This document shows positions 16,936 through 25,982 of a DNA stretch of 64,000 nucleotides, piece after piece (positions within the stretch are counted from its first letter, which is position 1; each line of letters opens with the position of its first letter). This DNA is from Oceanospirillum sp047518265. Lineage in GTDB: Bacteria; Pseudomonadota; Gammaproteobacteria; Pseudomonadales; Halomonadaceae. Where the stretch lies: assembly GCA_047518265.1 (NCBI GenBank), contig JAKZRG010000055.1, positions 62,001-126,000 on the forward strand, written 5' to 3'. Both the position numbers and the translations under genes were made by a program. A model generated the notes under the pieces. That model made no database searches. It was given only the letters and a program-made list of their open reading frames with translations, and was not told where the DNA came from.

Positions 16936-17988
16936 TTACAATGGCCGTGTAGCTTCCACACTGCAACGATAGTCACCACTAAAGTTGTGTGTCACCCGAT
17001 CGATAGACCAGTTGCCCTCTGCTCGTATGGAAGGGAAGTTTTCTAGTTTTAATAAACCTTCAGCGTTGAGCATAGGGTCACCGGGACATTCCAAACTCAG
17101 CTTATCGCCCTGGCGTTTGATACGAAACATCTCGGACTTAATGGCAGCTTTAGCGGCATCCTGAGAATCATAACGGTCTGTCAGCTGTTTATAGGGAGAT
17201 TCGCCTTCTTCCTCTTTAATGGCTTGCACCCCATTATCGAAATACCAATGGGCAATAACGCCCTTAAACATGCGTTTATCGGCACTGGTAATAGAACCTG
17301 AGATATAACTATTAATACCTGGATGGTTTTCGCTTGGGTGCTCAATGACTACCGGTTCCAGTGTTTGACCCGTTAGGCTTTTGACCTCACCTTTTAAGGA
17401 AAAGACCAGTAAAGATCCTACGGGTTTACAGACCGCGCCATATTTCTCTGCTAAACGGGTTAAAAAGGCCAGGTCGGTTTCGTTGGTTTGATCGATATGG
17501 AAGGTAGGGATGTTCTTATCTGGAAAACCATCTAACTTTGAGTGTATTCTGGGGCTATAGCCATGGTTCTGGGCAATTTCCCGCACAATGTCTCCCACTG
17601 TTTTTCCAAACCAGGTTTTGGAACGGGCTTTTTTGATACCGGTTGGATCATCCTTATGGAAAGGTGCTGTTGTACCTGTGATGGTTAGGGTGTTTGGCAA
17701 CAGGTTTTCGGTGATACGGCTGATATGGAACTGGCCCAGATCCATAATCGACTCATCTTCTTTATAACCCATACGACAGCCGATTAACTGGCCGGTACTG
17801 GGCCAGTCTCTAAGGCCACTGGCATCAATTTGAATACTGATGCTATCTGATTCCAAACCTGAGGCATCCACCACACTACAACTGATCAGGCGTTGCTGCA
17901 GTGTATTGGCTGTTCGTTCATTACCGGTAATTTCGCAGATAGGGGTAAAGCGAATGATTTGTTTTGATCCTGCGTTTTCTGGTTCCAC
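16936..17988 (-). CDS. P2 gpD-like tail hub protein
   Basis: The 350-residue protein matches the gpD (late control D) family, which forms the hub of contractile tails below the tube and holds the spike. Evidence: RLISCSVVDASGLESDSISIQID, GQLIGCRMGYKEDE, MDLGQFHISRITE, the KKARSKTWFGKTVGDIVREIAQNHGYSPRI segment, and IDQTNETDLAFLTRLAEKYGAV. It is the last gene of the contractile module, 36 bases after the X-like gene. It converges with the helicase gene. Confidence 0.88.
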   Translation of the reverse strand: MEPENAGSKQIIRFTPICEITGNERTANTLQQRLISCSVVDASGLESDSISIQIDASGLRDWPSTGQLIGCRMGYKEDESIMDLGQFHISRITENLLPNTLTITGTTAPFHKDDPTGIKKARSKTWFGKTVGDIVREIAQNHGYSPRIHSKLDGFPDKNIPTFHIDQTNETDLAFLTRLAEKYGAVCKPVGSLLVFSLKGEVKSLTGQTLEPVVIEHPSENHPGINSYISGSITSADKRMFKGVIAHWYFDNGVQAIKEEEGESPYKQLTDRYDSQDAAKAAIKSEMFRIKRQGDKLSLECPGDPMLNAEGLLKLENFPSIRAEGNWSIDRVTHNFSGDYRCSVEATRPL

Positions 17989-18024
17989 GATCCGACTCCT
18001 TAAATGTTTAGCCCGTGCTTTATT

Positions 18025-18234
18025 TTAATCCCATGCCCGTATCCGTTCTTTGATCGCTTGTTTTGGTAGATCGGGCAGTTTGAGCGAGATGCCGTTGGTA
18101 AAAATAGGGCCGTTTTCGGCCGCGTGAGGATTTAAACGCCAAAAAGCATCCGTAACTTCCTCATCATTACGGCCCAGTTGCTGCCAGAGCAGCAGATCTA
18201 CAGTATCCCCTTGGCGAGTGCGTATGGTGATCAT
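18025..18234 (-). CDS. P2 gpX-like tail protein (LysM-type)
   Basis: A 69-residue protein with the tail protein X pattern: an N-terminal T-RQGDTVDLLLW segment, then DEEVTDAFWRLNPHAAENGPIFTNGISLKLPDLP. Such proteins carry a LysM-like fold and link hub and tube. Its ATG overlaps the U-gene stop (ATGA). It lies between U and D. Confidence 0.82.
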   Translation of the reverse strand: MITIRTRQGDTVDLLLWQQLGRNDEEVTDAFWRLNPHAAENGPIFTNGISLKLPDLPKQAIKERIRAWD

Positions 18235-18638
18235 GGCTGATACTCCTGGAGGTCTACGGTGAATTCGGTTTTCAGTGCTGTACCGTTATCGATTAAGCGT
18301 GTACCGGTTTCGACGACCCGCATCACATTCCATTGACCTAAAAAGCGACTGCCGGATAGAGCGTTTTGCTTATCACGAACGCCGCTCATGGTGAGCGTTT
18401 GCGGCCCAGCATTAATAAATTGGCGCAGTTTATCCAATACTGCACCACCGGTTTTACCCAGAATTTGGCCATTGATATTAATGGTCTGCAGAGGGCGTCC
18501 CGTCCATTGGGTGGTTGGAGCCTTACCGCCACGGCTTTGTTGCGCCAAGCCGGATTCGGCTGTGCGCGTAAACTGATGAAAGTCCGTGTCGTTAGCGACA
18601 CTAAAAGAGAAATCGGAGATACCTAACATCTGCTTCAT
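18231..18638 (-). CDS. P2 gpU-like tail completion protein
   Basis: The 135-residue protein matches the phage tail U family: MLGISDFSFSVANDTDFHQFTR, GRPLQTININGQILGKTGGAVLDKLRQFINAGPQTLTMSGV, GSRFLGQWNVMRVVETGTRLIDNGTALKTEFTVDLQEY. In P2, gpU caps or completes the tail. Both ends overlap neighbours by 4 bases (ATGA), typical of tightly coupled tail genes. Confidence 0.87.
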   Translation of the reverse strand: MKQMLGISDFSFSVANDTDFHQFTRTAESGLAQQSRGGKAPTTQWTGRPLQTININGQILGKTGGAVLDKLRQFINAGPQTLTMSGVRDKQNALSGSRFLGQWNVMRVVETGTRLIDNGTALKTEFTVDLQEYQP

Positions 18639-21600
18639 GCGGTTAACCTCATATCATTGTCCAAAGTGCCATCCAGGCTAGAATTAAAGGCAGGAAGTGC
18701 CTGTTTAAAGGAGAGATTGATTTTTTGCAGCACAGTTTCTGCTAACAATTCCGCATCCATTCCCGGAGCTGCATTAACCGTGATATTAGGGGAAATGGTG
18801 ACTTGTTGGGTTTGCTGTGATGAGGTTGTTTGGCTTTGTTGCTGGTTTTGAGTCTGCTGGTTTTGAATAAGTTGTTGGTCTGCTTGTTTGAGTGCATCGC
18901 CACTTTCATTATCGGAGAACCAATTGGATAGTTTCTCGCCGATCCAACTACCACCTTCATTGCCAGCAATACCGCCTAGTGTTGCGCCAATCAGGCCTCC
19001 AATGGCTGTACCTACAATAGGAACAGCAGAACCAATAGTGGCTCCCATAGCTGCACCAGCCCAGGCGCCACCTACACCACCCGCCACATCACCTGCCAGC
19101 TCACCGAGCTTATCGGTTTTACCTTTAGCTACGGCCTTGGTTAACTGGCCAGCTTTCATAACAGTATTGATTGGTCGAATAAAGGTAGCCGCTAGTCCAG
19201 CAAGTGGCATTAGCAAATTGCTAAAACTTACGGCTGAGTCTGTTGCTGAAGGAGTGTTTTCGGATTTGGTATTATTATCTGGAGCCGTATCTCCAGATGG
19301 ATTGTCAGAGGGAGGCACAGGAGGGGGGCTGGCAAGAACCGGTTCCGCTGTAAACAGGGAGCCTAAGCCGACTAAACTCATTAGACTCGTTAGGCCAGTA
19401 CTTATAAACGCAGCTTTTCCGCCTTTTTTTATGGTGGCGTTTCTTCTCTCTGTGCTGGAATTATTTGAGCCCGTAGAACGATATCCTGTAGAACCAGTAC
19501 TGTTGGAATGAGTACTATTTGAGCTAACAGTATTTGAACGATTATCCCCTGAACGATTATCCCCTAAACGATTATCCCCTGAATGATAGTGGCTGGAATC
19601 CGTACGGCTCTGGTTTATAGTGGTTGATCTTGAGCCATTTGAGTTGTGGGCTTTTTTCTTATGGTTCTTTTTATTGCGCTTTCCACCCCGTGAGTCACTA
19701 CTGTTGCGGGCTGTACGGGCTAAGGTATTATTAAATTTATTTAAAGCATTCGCCGCACTGTTTGCTTTTCTTGCGGTTATATCTGTTGCTGATGCTAATT
19801 TAGTTTCTTTGTTTGCGGCCTTGTCTAGAGAACCCGCAAGACGGTTTATCAGCATCTTTTGGGCTTTTTGTTTAGCAAAATAAAGCCCACCAGCAACTAC
19901 TAAACCTCCTATAGCGACACTCAGGCTTTGTAGCGTTCCACCTTCAGCAAAAGCGGCCAGTCCATTGGCGGCCCACATGATGCCATCTGCCACAGGGCCA
20001 ATCACAGGCAATAAATTCTCAGCTAAAGCAACGCCTAAACGATCAATGGCGCGCCATGCTGAACCAATTTTATGGGCCACATTCTCTTTTGATTTTTCAT
20101 ACTCGGTTTGTACCGATCCTTTGGCCTGGTTTGTTTCTGGATCGATTTTATTAGCATCTGTCGATAGCTGAATACCATCCTGTAACCACTGCATATTATC
20201 CAGCATGGGGAGAATGCTGGTAATGGAGCCTTCACCAAAAAGTTGGCTAGTCAATAACTCTTGCTGTGCTTGAGGGGCTTTGGAAATAGCTTCAAGCACT
20301 TTTGTAATCGTACCGTCAGCATCAGACGTCATCTCTGTGGCAATGGTAGCAGAATCAAAGTCCAGTGAAGTAAGGGCTGTTTTTTGTGTATGGGTTGCAG
20401 CCTCTCCACTGGTTAGGGTGGATAAAATATTACCCATAGTGGCTGATGCCGCTTCTCCCGTTGCCCCACCTGATAATAGAGCACCTGCCAACCCCGCCGT
20501 TTCTTGATCTGTTAATCCTGCCTTTTGAGCGGCTTTACCTTGGTTGCTGACAATATTGGCAACATCTTGTCCACTAACCTTCATCTTATCGCTGACATAG
20601 TTAACCGAATTGGCTAGCTCAACAGCACCCTCTTGTGACAAGCCCATGCTGACTTGCCATGAGGTCAGTGTATTGGCAGCATCTTGAGGTGCCATATCCA
20701 AAGCTACGGCGGTTTGGGCAGCCGATTGGGTAAATGCCAGAAGGTCTTTATCTTTAATGCCACCGCGTCGACCATCTGCCGCGATTTGAATCAGTTGTTC
20801 CGGTGGAATATTAGCATCAACTGAAAGCGTCATTAATCCTGATTGAAGCGCTTTCTCTGATGTGCCTTCCAGATCTCCTGACTTGGTCAGGTTATTCATG
20901 GCGGCTTCAACGGTAATTGCCCGCGAAATTGGCGTAACGGAGGCCGCGGCCCCCGCCTTTAAAATAGAGGCTTTGGCTAATCCGCTTTCCAGACGAGCTT
21001 CTGCGGCAGCGATCCGAGCTTTATCCCGTTGTTTATTTAATTTATCCAGCTTTTGGTTCTGTTGCTTTAAAGCTTGGCTGCTGGCAATAGCACTTTGTTG
21101 TAGTGAGCGTAATGTACTGGCTGTTTGTTGGGCGCCGGTTCCTGTGGTGCGCAGTGCATTGCTTAGATTCCGTGTATCTCGGTTACGGATGTTGGCAATG
21201 TTTTTTTGATGGGCGGCTTCTTTGTTTGCCAGCTTTTTTTGAGCCGCTTGGTACTCTTTATTGATTTGGCTAAATTCGGCCTGTTTATCTGTTGCTGTTT
21301 GTCGGGTTTGTTTAATATTAGAACCCGTTGTTTCGGTTACGGCATAGAGTCCAGAAACAGCAGCGACGGATTGAGCTAAAGTCGGTGCGCTATAGGCTGT
21401 TGTTGCCGTATTTGCAGTAGGAGAGATAGATCCTTTACCAATACCGGCGATAGCATTTCTAACGGCTGATTGTTCACTGGCTAGGGCGTTAATCAGGCGA
21501 GTACCGGTTGATTTTACCTCTTGGCGAATGGCTTTCAGGTATTGGAATATCTGTTGATCTTCAATACCTTCTTTTTGTGCAGAGACAAGCTGTCTTGTTT

Positions 21601-21721
21601 CTTCTCTCTGTTGTAAGTGCAGCATACTGGTGAGTGCATCAGTATTGCTGGCCATACCTGAAAGCAGAGAAATGAGGGGCTGAATCTCATAATTGGGGAG
21701 ATTTATATTGGCTGCGGACAT
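18635..21721 (-). CDS. Tape measure protein of the contractile tail (gpT-like)
   Basis: This 1028-residue protein sets the length of the contractile tail and fills its lumen before firing. The N-terminus is coiled coil (about 1-260). A TP901-type tape-measure core spans about 265-540 (ITVEAAMNNLTKSG, VSYVSDK-like VNYVSDKMKVSGQDVANIVSNQG, and GLAGALLSGGATGEAASATMGNILS). Hydrophobic helices follow at about 560-620. A low-complexity N/S/R/G-rich linker (about 660-740) includes three GDNR tandem units. Another hydrophobic Ala/Gly region lies at about 880-940 and a Gln-rich tail at the end. The length predicts a tail of roughly P2 to R-pyocin size. Confidence 0.88.
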   Translation of the reverse strand: MSAANINLPNYEIQPLISLLSGMASNTDALTSMLHLQQREETRQLVSAQKEGIEDQQIFQYLKAIRQEVKSTGTRLINALASEQSAVRNAIAGIGKGSISPTANTATTAYSAPTLAQSVAAVSGLYAVTETTGSNIKQTRQTATDKQAEFSQINKEYQAAQKKLANKEAAHQKNIANIRNRDTRNLSNALRTTGTGAQQTASTLRSLQQSAIASSQALKQQNQKLDKLNKQRDKARIAAAEARLESGLAKASILKAGAAASVTPISRAITVEAAMNNLTKSGDLEGTSEKALQSGLMTLSVDANIPPEQLIQIAADGRRGGIKDKDLLAFTQSAAQTAVALDMAPQDAANTLTSWQVSMGLSQEGAVELANSVNYVSDKMKVSGQDVANIVSNQGKAAQKAGLTDQETAGLAGALLSGGATGEAASATMGNILSTLTSGEAATHTQKTALTSLDFDSATIATEMTSDADGTITKVLEAISKAPQAQQELLTSQLFGEGSITSILPMLDNMQWLQDGIQLSTDANKIDPETNQAKGSVQTEYEKSKENVAHKIGSAWRAIDRLGVALAENLLPVIGPVADGIMWAANGLAAFAEGGTLQSLSVAIGGLVVAGGLYFAKQKAQKMLINRLAGSLDKAANKETKLASATDITARKANSAANALNKFNNTLARTARNSSDSRGGKRNKKNHKKKAHNSNGSRSTTINQSRTDSSHYHSGDNRLGDNRSGDNRSNTVSSNSTHSNSTGSTGYRSTGSNNSSTERRNATIKKGGKAAFISTGLTSLMSLVGLGSLFTAEPVLASPPPVPPSDNPSGDTAPDNNTKSENTPSATDSAVSFSNLLMPLAGLAATFIRPINTVMKAGQLTKAVAKGKTDKLGELAGDVAGGVGGAWAGAAMGATIGSAVPIVGTAIGGLIGATLGGIAGNEGGSWIGEKLSNWFSDNESGDALKQADQQLIQNQQTQNQQQSQTTSSQQTQQVTISPNITVNAAPGMDAELLAETVLQKINLSFKQALPAFNSSLDGTLDNDMRLTA

Positions 21722-21848
21722 GATTCTTTCCAGACAAATTTGAATAAATAAGGAGGGCTTCTGATTAGGTTTTATATTGGGTGAAAGTGACTGATGCTGA
21801 TGATCAATTGGATCTTAAGCCCTCCCGGTGCCTAGGACTGACTAACGT

Positions 21849-22597
21849 TTAGAAAGACTGCGGTGCCTGTTGTTTCATCACCTTAATATACCGCCGTACA
21901 GCAATGGGCACGGGCCAGTTGCGGATCTCTTTTTCTGAGATGGCGGTGTTGAGTACCAGATGATCGGTCAGTTTTTCGATGTCATCTGTTCCAAGTAAAA
22001 ACTGCCGGTTTTGGACAAAAAATCAGCCACCTTCATGGCCAGAGATTTGGCATCCGGTACGCTTAGGCTATCCAATTCATCAGAGCCTAAGCCAGTGCAA
22101 TGCATCTGAATAAATTCATCCTGCTGCTCTTCGGGTTGCTGGCGCATCATATCCAGAGCCCCTACGGTAGGGAATTGAAGGTTAATACAGTCGATCAAGC
22201 CGTGGGTGGCGGTGTCGATAGGCATCAGCAGGGGCATTTTATTGATGTTTTGATAACCTGCCCGCATGGTTTTCTCTTCCGCTGGGTTTTGCAGCGGTTC
22301 AAAGACCAGCTTTTCAAACCAGTAATCACTGCCCTCGCCATAGGCGCTGTCGGCGGTTTGTAGCAGGCTGTTGTAATCCGGTGCGGTCAGACGAGTCATC
22401 TCTTTATCGGTTAGCTTAGCCCCTAGTTTGATCAGTTCCCGGTAGATGATTTCCCGGTCATCGTCGTTAGCTTCAATAACGGCTCTGTGTTGGCCTCGGT
22501 CGATCATACAGAAGGTTAATTGGCTGATCTTTTCGCCAGTATCGCGCAGTAGGGGTTGAATCAGGTTTACTTCAATATCTTTCCAGATTGCTTTCAT
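21849..22597 (-). CDS. Tail assembly chaperone, E+E'-type -1 frameshift product
   Basis: In contractile phages the tail chaperone is made in two forms, a short one and one extended by -1 ribosomal frameshifting. Here the short frame (21968-22597, 209 residues from ATG 22597) contains TTTTTTG at 22022-22016 in the exact X-XXY-YYZ phase. A shift to -1 at that point opens 55 more codons with no stop, ending at TAA 21849-21851. The extension reads as real protein (GTDDIEKLTDHLVLNTAISEK..., then RNWPVPIAVRRYIKVM). P2 uses the same heptamer in gene E. The short form is longer than P2 gpE. It lies directly upstream of the tape measure gene, as expected. Confidence 0.8.
22016..22022 (-). other. Programmed -1 frameshift heptamer TTTTTTG
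   Basis: Read on the minus strand the codons are GAT TTT TTG TCC, so T-TTT-TTG has the canonical slippery phase. It lies about 17 codons before the zero-frame stop, inside the overlap with the open -1 frame. Confidence 0.8.
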
Positions 22598-22738
22598 GGT
22601 CGGTTCCACTTGGTATTAGGTTTTTTTTGGGTAAAGATTGGGGTGATAAAGATTGTGGACTAAGACCTTTCTTCGATTAGGCAGATAAAGAGATTCCATA
22701 GGCACGAAGCATAAAACCCCTTCAAATACAGATACAGC

Positions 22739-22980
22739 GTGAGGCTTGTGTAGGTTGGGCTGAGCGGAGCTAGGTACTTTAGGGTTTCTGTGAATAGTGA
22801 CACCGCGAACCCCAACATGAACCCTCCGCTTACTCTGGCTGGGAATGGCATTTTTCGGTATGTTTTCGATAAAAATTATGTATCGGGCGTACGATAATCT
22901 GCCGTTGGGGTTCGCGGTTTTAATAACCCTTGCATCAGGCTGATCAAAGTATCGCTCAGCCCAACCTACACAAGCCTCAC
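22739..22980. mobile_element. MITE-like element with 27-bp perfect terminal inverted repeats
   Basis: The 27-bp ends (22739-22765 and 22954-22980) are perfect inverted repeats containing GGTTGGGCTGAGC. A second nested inverted repeat (ACCGCGAACCCCAAC near 22802-22816 and its complement near 22903-22918) lies inside. The 242-bp element has no credible gene and sits in the 565-bp gap between the tube gene and the chaperone gene. No clear target duplication was found by eye. Confidence 0.7.
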
Positions 22981-23079
22981 TTCGAAGAAAGTATCTGCCA
23001 TTTATCTAACGGCTCTTATTCCAGTTGGGTTATCACAAGAGAGCTCAAATAGAGAAAAACCGTTAGATAAACAGTTAAA

Positions 23080-23101
23080 AAGGGCCGGAAAACCGGCCCT
23101 T
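23080..23101 (-). terminator. Intrinsic terminator after tail tube gene
   Basis: A perfect 9-bp stem, AAGGGCCGG / CCGGCCCTT, with an AAAA loop. On the minus strand it is followed by TTTTT. It lies about 75 bases after the tube gene stop and separates sheath and tube from the lower-abundance chaperone and tape measure genes. Confidence 0.85.
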
Positions 23102-23137
23102 CCAATCATCCTTGATTAATGTTCAAACTGCCGTTAC

Positions 23138-23169
23138 ACCATTCCCGATAAGGAACTATCGGGATTGGT
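23138..23169. repeat. Dispersed hairpin repeat (ACCAATCCCGATA type)
   Basis: An imperfect palindrome, ACCATTCCCGATA / TATCGGGATTGGT. The same arms recur at 32975-33076 (arms further apart) and one arm recurs near 31077. It lies just after the tube gene stop. Confidence 0.65.
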
Positions 23170-23174
23170 ATTAA

Positions 23175-23678
23175 TTAAGCCAGTTCAACATTTTTACGAT
23201 GCTCGTCCAGCAGATCTTTGCCGAATACCACAGCTTTTTGTGTCGGTACATCGATGTCATGGATCACATTACCGTTATCGGTATGTTTATAACCGCGACA
23301 GACAAACTCGATGGTGTGCTTCATGACACCGGGCTTGATCTCATCACCGGTAATGCTGGTGATTTCACAGGTATGCTCCCAGCGCAGTGGTGTTTTGTTT
23401 TTCTGCTCATCCTGAGTGGATGCCAGTACCGTGATCTGTGAATACTCGCTGCTTTCAATACCAAAGGTCAGCAGTAGTTGATCGGTAACACCGCTGATGA
23501 CCAGCTTACCTTTCAAAGGCTCCAAACCCACGGTGGTTTCACCGGCAACAAAGCGACCGCCTTTAGCGGCTTCGGTAATCTTTTTGATTTCCGGCGCGGT
23601 GTAACCTTCGATTTCTGCTTGCATGGCGTAACCGTTTGCCAGCACTCGGGATAGAACAATATTGCGATTATCAGCCAT
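23175..23678 (-). CDS. Contractile tail tube protein (P2 FII-like)
   Basis: The 167-residue protein is the major tube subunit of the contractile tail. Recognisable parts are GYAMQAEIEGYTAPEIKKITEAAKGGRF, ETTVGLEPLKGKLVISGV and the C-terminal HTIEFVCRGYKHTDNG with a final DIDV and helix. The ATG overlaps the last codon of the sheath gene, so sheath and tube are coupled. A terminator follows. Confidence 0.9.
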   Translation of the reverse strand: MADNRNIVLSRVLANGYAMQAEIEGYTAPEIKKITEAAKGGRFVAGETTVGLEPLKGKLVISGVTDQLLLTFGIESSEYSQITVLASTQDEQKNKTPLRWEHTCEITSITGDEIKPGVMKHTIEFVCRGYKHTDNGNVIHDIDVPTQKAVVFGKDLLDEHRKNVELA

Positions 23679-24844
23679 TACAGTACACCTTCTAGGAATT
23701 CTTCAACGTATTGATCTTTAGCACTCACATGGAACACCATATGTTCGTTTGGCGCGTAGCGGCCATAATCCAGCACGATATACCAGGAACCGTTTTGGTA
23801 CTGGCTGGCGCTGTTTAGAGTAGGATGCAGGTAAACCTGACCACCGGGGATCACTTCTGCTGCGATCAGGTCGTTCAGGAACATATTGATCCGACGGATC
23901 TGCTGATCCCAGAAAGACTTCGTCATATTTTGGGACATAATGCCTTGGCTGGAAGCTTCCAGCTTGCGGCACACCATGTCTTCCAGACCCACATAACTGA
24001 TAAACTTACCGGTTACAGTACGGTTACCCACCAGAGACCAGCCACCCAGAGACGTATGGCAAATAGCCGCACCACCGTTTTTCTGAACTAAATTGGCTTC
24101 GCTGTTTTTATCCAGAATATTGTATTCAATCGTACGAGCGGCACCCTTTACTGGAACCGATTGGTTACCCGGTGACTGCCAAGGCTTAACCGCCGCCAGA
24201 GCACCCACAGCAACGGCAGATCCCGGTACCAGAATGTCCGCTCTCGCCTTACGGCTGTAAATACTGACCGCAGGATCGACCAGATAAACACGGTCATGGT
24301 TGGAACCTTCGCCACCTAAAGTATCTAGGAAAGCGATCAGCGCATCGGTATCGGTGGATGGGCCGTCGGCCACTACACGGGCGCGGATACGGGCAGCCAC
24401 GGAAGCCATAGCATCGATAACCGTCTTATCATTGCTAAAGCTCGGCGCAGCTAGAATAGTGGGGCGCTCGTTGCAGTCTACAACGGCACTGATACCCAGC
24501 TTTTGTTTAGTGGTGGGGTCAACACCGCCTACCACATTCGCCAGTGTTTCGGCTGCGTCAGCACCTTCTTCTACCACAATGGCGTAGATGGTGACCTGGG
24601 CCTTTTCATGAGTCTTTTGAATAGCGTGAATCAAAGAACCCTGTTCATCGCCAGTACTGTCGATTAACGCCCAATCACCCTGATGAGCGATGCGAACAGG
24701 GACATCAAATTGTACATCGGTAGACTTATCTGGAGCCGTACCGACCAGACAAACCACATCATCACCCGGTGGGCCCATAGGTGGTAAAGGTTCGCTGGTA
24801 ATTACACTGATACCGTTATGGTCGAATGCATCATTTAGTGGCAT
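23678..24844 (-). CDS. Contractile tail sheath protein (P2 FI-like)
   Basis: The 388-residue sheath monomer contracts to drive the tube into the target envelope. Family features: N-terminal GISVITSEPLPPM with VVCLVGTAPD, the central domain with ISAVVDCNERPTILAAPSFSNDKTVIDAM and VYLVDPAVSI, and the C-terminal domain with YNILDKNSEANLVQKNGGAAICHT, GGWSLVGNRTVTGKFISYVGLEDMV and FWDQQIRRINMFLNDL. This gene is what identifies the upstream module as contractile. Confidence 0.93.
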   Translation of the reverse strand: MPLNDAFDHNGISVITSEPLPPMGPPGDDVVCLVGTAPDKSTDVQFDVPVRIAHQGDWALIDSTGDEQGSLIHAIQKTHEKAQVTIYAIVVEEGADAAETLANVVGGVDPTTKQKLGISAVVDCNERPTILAAPSFSNDKTVIDAMASVAARIRARVVADGPSTDTDALIAFLDTLGGEGSNHDRVYLVDPAVSIYSRKARADILVPGSAVAVGALAAVKPWQSPGNQSVPVKGAARTIEYNILDKNSEANLVQKNGGAAICHTSLGGWSLVGNRTVTGKFISYVGLEDMVCRKLEASSQGIMSQNMTKSFWDQQIRRINMFLNDLIAAEVIPGGQVYLHPTLNSASQYQNGSWYIVLDYGRYAPNEHMVFHVSAKDQYVEEFLEGVL

Positions 24845-24847
24845 CGA

Positions 24848-25090
24848 TTATTCCTCAGTTGTTGTTGCGTGTGCAGCCGAAATGGCCACGGTTTTAGTAT
24901 TTAAAGTGTCGTGATTGTGCAGAGCATCAGCCTTGGCCATAAATGGCTTTAGCCAACCCATCTGCAACGGGTATTGCGCTTCACAAGGCAGCAGCTCAAC
25001 GGGTTGGTCACTGGGTTTCAGCCAATGCTGACCCCGACCCACCCGAAAAGCCCGCAGCACCGTAAAGGCTTGTGTATCCGTTTTTTCCAT
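24848..25090 (-). CDS. Small conserved-looking tail-module protein
   Basis: An 80-residue protein just upstream of the sheath gene (3-base gap). The start at ATG 25090 was chosen because GGAGG lies 6 bases upstream; an open frame extends further but overlaps the preceding terminator. The sequence has AFTVLRAFRVGRGQHWLKPSDQPVELLPCEAQYPLQMGWLKP, with no domain I recognise. Its position suggests a tail-assembly accessory role. Confidence 0.55.
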   Translation of the reverse strand: MEKTDTQAFTVLRAFRVGRGQHWLKPSDQPVELLPCEAQYPLQMGWLKPFMAKADALHNHDTLNTKTVAISAAHATTTEE

Positions 25091-25118
25091 GCCAAACCTC
25101 CAAATTGCAGGCATAAAA

Positions 25119-25141
25119 AAACCCGACACAGGGTCGGGTTT
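25119..25141 (-). terminator. Internal terminator upstream of the sheath unit
   Basis: A 9-bp perfect stem (AAACCCGAC, 25119-25127, pairing with 25133-25141). On the minus strand it is followed by a run of T. It ends about 28 bases before the ATG at 25090, leaving almost no room for a separate promoter, so transcripts must pass through it. Confidence 0.8.
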
Positions 25142-25238
25142 GATAAAAATCGAACAAAATTAAACAGCACTCCGCAGGAGTACTCTTTATAAAAGGGAAT
25201 TTATGGAATGGGATTGATCGCTTTAAAGTGATCAACAG

Positions 25239-25272
25239 GTAGCGTGGATAAGCCAGAGGCGCATCCGCGAAT
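25239..25272. repeat. REP-like element, copy 1
   Basis: GTAGCGTGGATAAGCC...GGCGCATCCGCG, an imperfect palindrome. It recurs at 30864-30896, 33124-33157 and 45706-45739, always between tail genes. Confidence 0.75.
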
Positions 25273-25359
25273 TATCGAGTATCAATCGAATTAGGTAGAT
25301 AAAAGAGTGAACTACAAAGAAACTAGAAGGGTTGCTTTCAATATTTTAGAAGGATTCGA

Positions 25360-25977
25360 TCAAACCAACTCTTGCGGCCAATCAGAGCGCCAGCTATTAG
25401 CCAAGGCTACCAACTGATCAAAGTGATCCTCTGGCTTCTCTTCTTGCAGCGCCTCGATAGTATCTTCCGCCGCTTGCCTATCACCCAATACCAGCCCCAC
25501 AAGAGCAGCGTATTGGTTCGATTTATCCAGCACACGGGACACCAGGTCTGCCAGGGCCATACCACGGCGTTCCGCAATCGCCGTCAGAATAGGCACCGCC
25601 GCACTATTATCCGCAGACCAAGCCTCAGCTTCCGCCTTTTGCAGATTCCAAGTCTCGGTTTCTTGCTCAGGATAACCCGCTTTTAGAGAAGCTAAAGCAC
25701 GATCAGAATAGTGAGTCATTCTGGCCAATAGATCATCCGCCAACTGGCGTACACTTTTCTGCTCCACCTGCCACTGTTGGTGCAGCTCATTATCTTTCCA
25801 TTCCGGCTTTACCGGACGGACATAGTGAGTTAAAGCGTTATAAATAGGAGGTAGCGTTTCTTTAACCGGAGTAAACCAACAAAGTGGCATACCACGGTTT
25901 TTAATATGATGTTTTTGTACTGGCCATTCGATTATTTCTTGGCCTTCAGTACGAGCGTAGGTTTGGGTGTTGTTCAT
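25360..25977 (-). CDS. Tail fibre assembly protein (DUF4376-like)
   Basis: The 205-residue protein follows the fibre gene, the usual place for a fibre chaperone. Its C-terminal half (ARMTHYSDRALASLKAGYPEQETETW, NSAAVPILTAIAERRGMALADLVSRVLDKSNQYAALVGLVLGDRQ) resembles the DUF4376 helical domain found at the end of phage fibre assembly proteins. The N-terminal half has HYVRPVKPEWKDNELHQQW. It is 5 bases from the fibre gene and probably dedicated to it. Confidence 0.75.
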   Translation of the reverse strand: MNNTQTYARTEGQEIIEWPVQKHHIKNRGMPLCWFTPVKETLPPIYNALTHYVRPVKPEWKDNELHQQWQVEQKSVRQLADDLLARMTHYSDRALASLKAGYPEQETETWNLQKAEAEAWSADNSAAVPILTAIAERRGMALADLVSRVLDKSNQYAALVGLVLGDRQAAEDTIEALQEEKPEDHFDQLVALANSWRSDWPQELV

Positions 25978-25982
25978 AATAA

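Noticed and set aside
18888..19511. 207-codon open frame antisense to the R-type tape measure gene
   Set aside because: Composition is Pro/Ala/Ser-rich as expected from the complement of Gly/Ala-rich coding sequence, and it has no family-like sequence.
22660..22851. 63-codon minus-strand frame in the gap upstream of the chaperone gene
   Set aside because: It lies largely across one end of the MITE-like element and has no ribosome-binding site or recognisable sequence.
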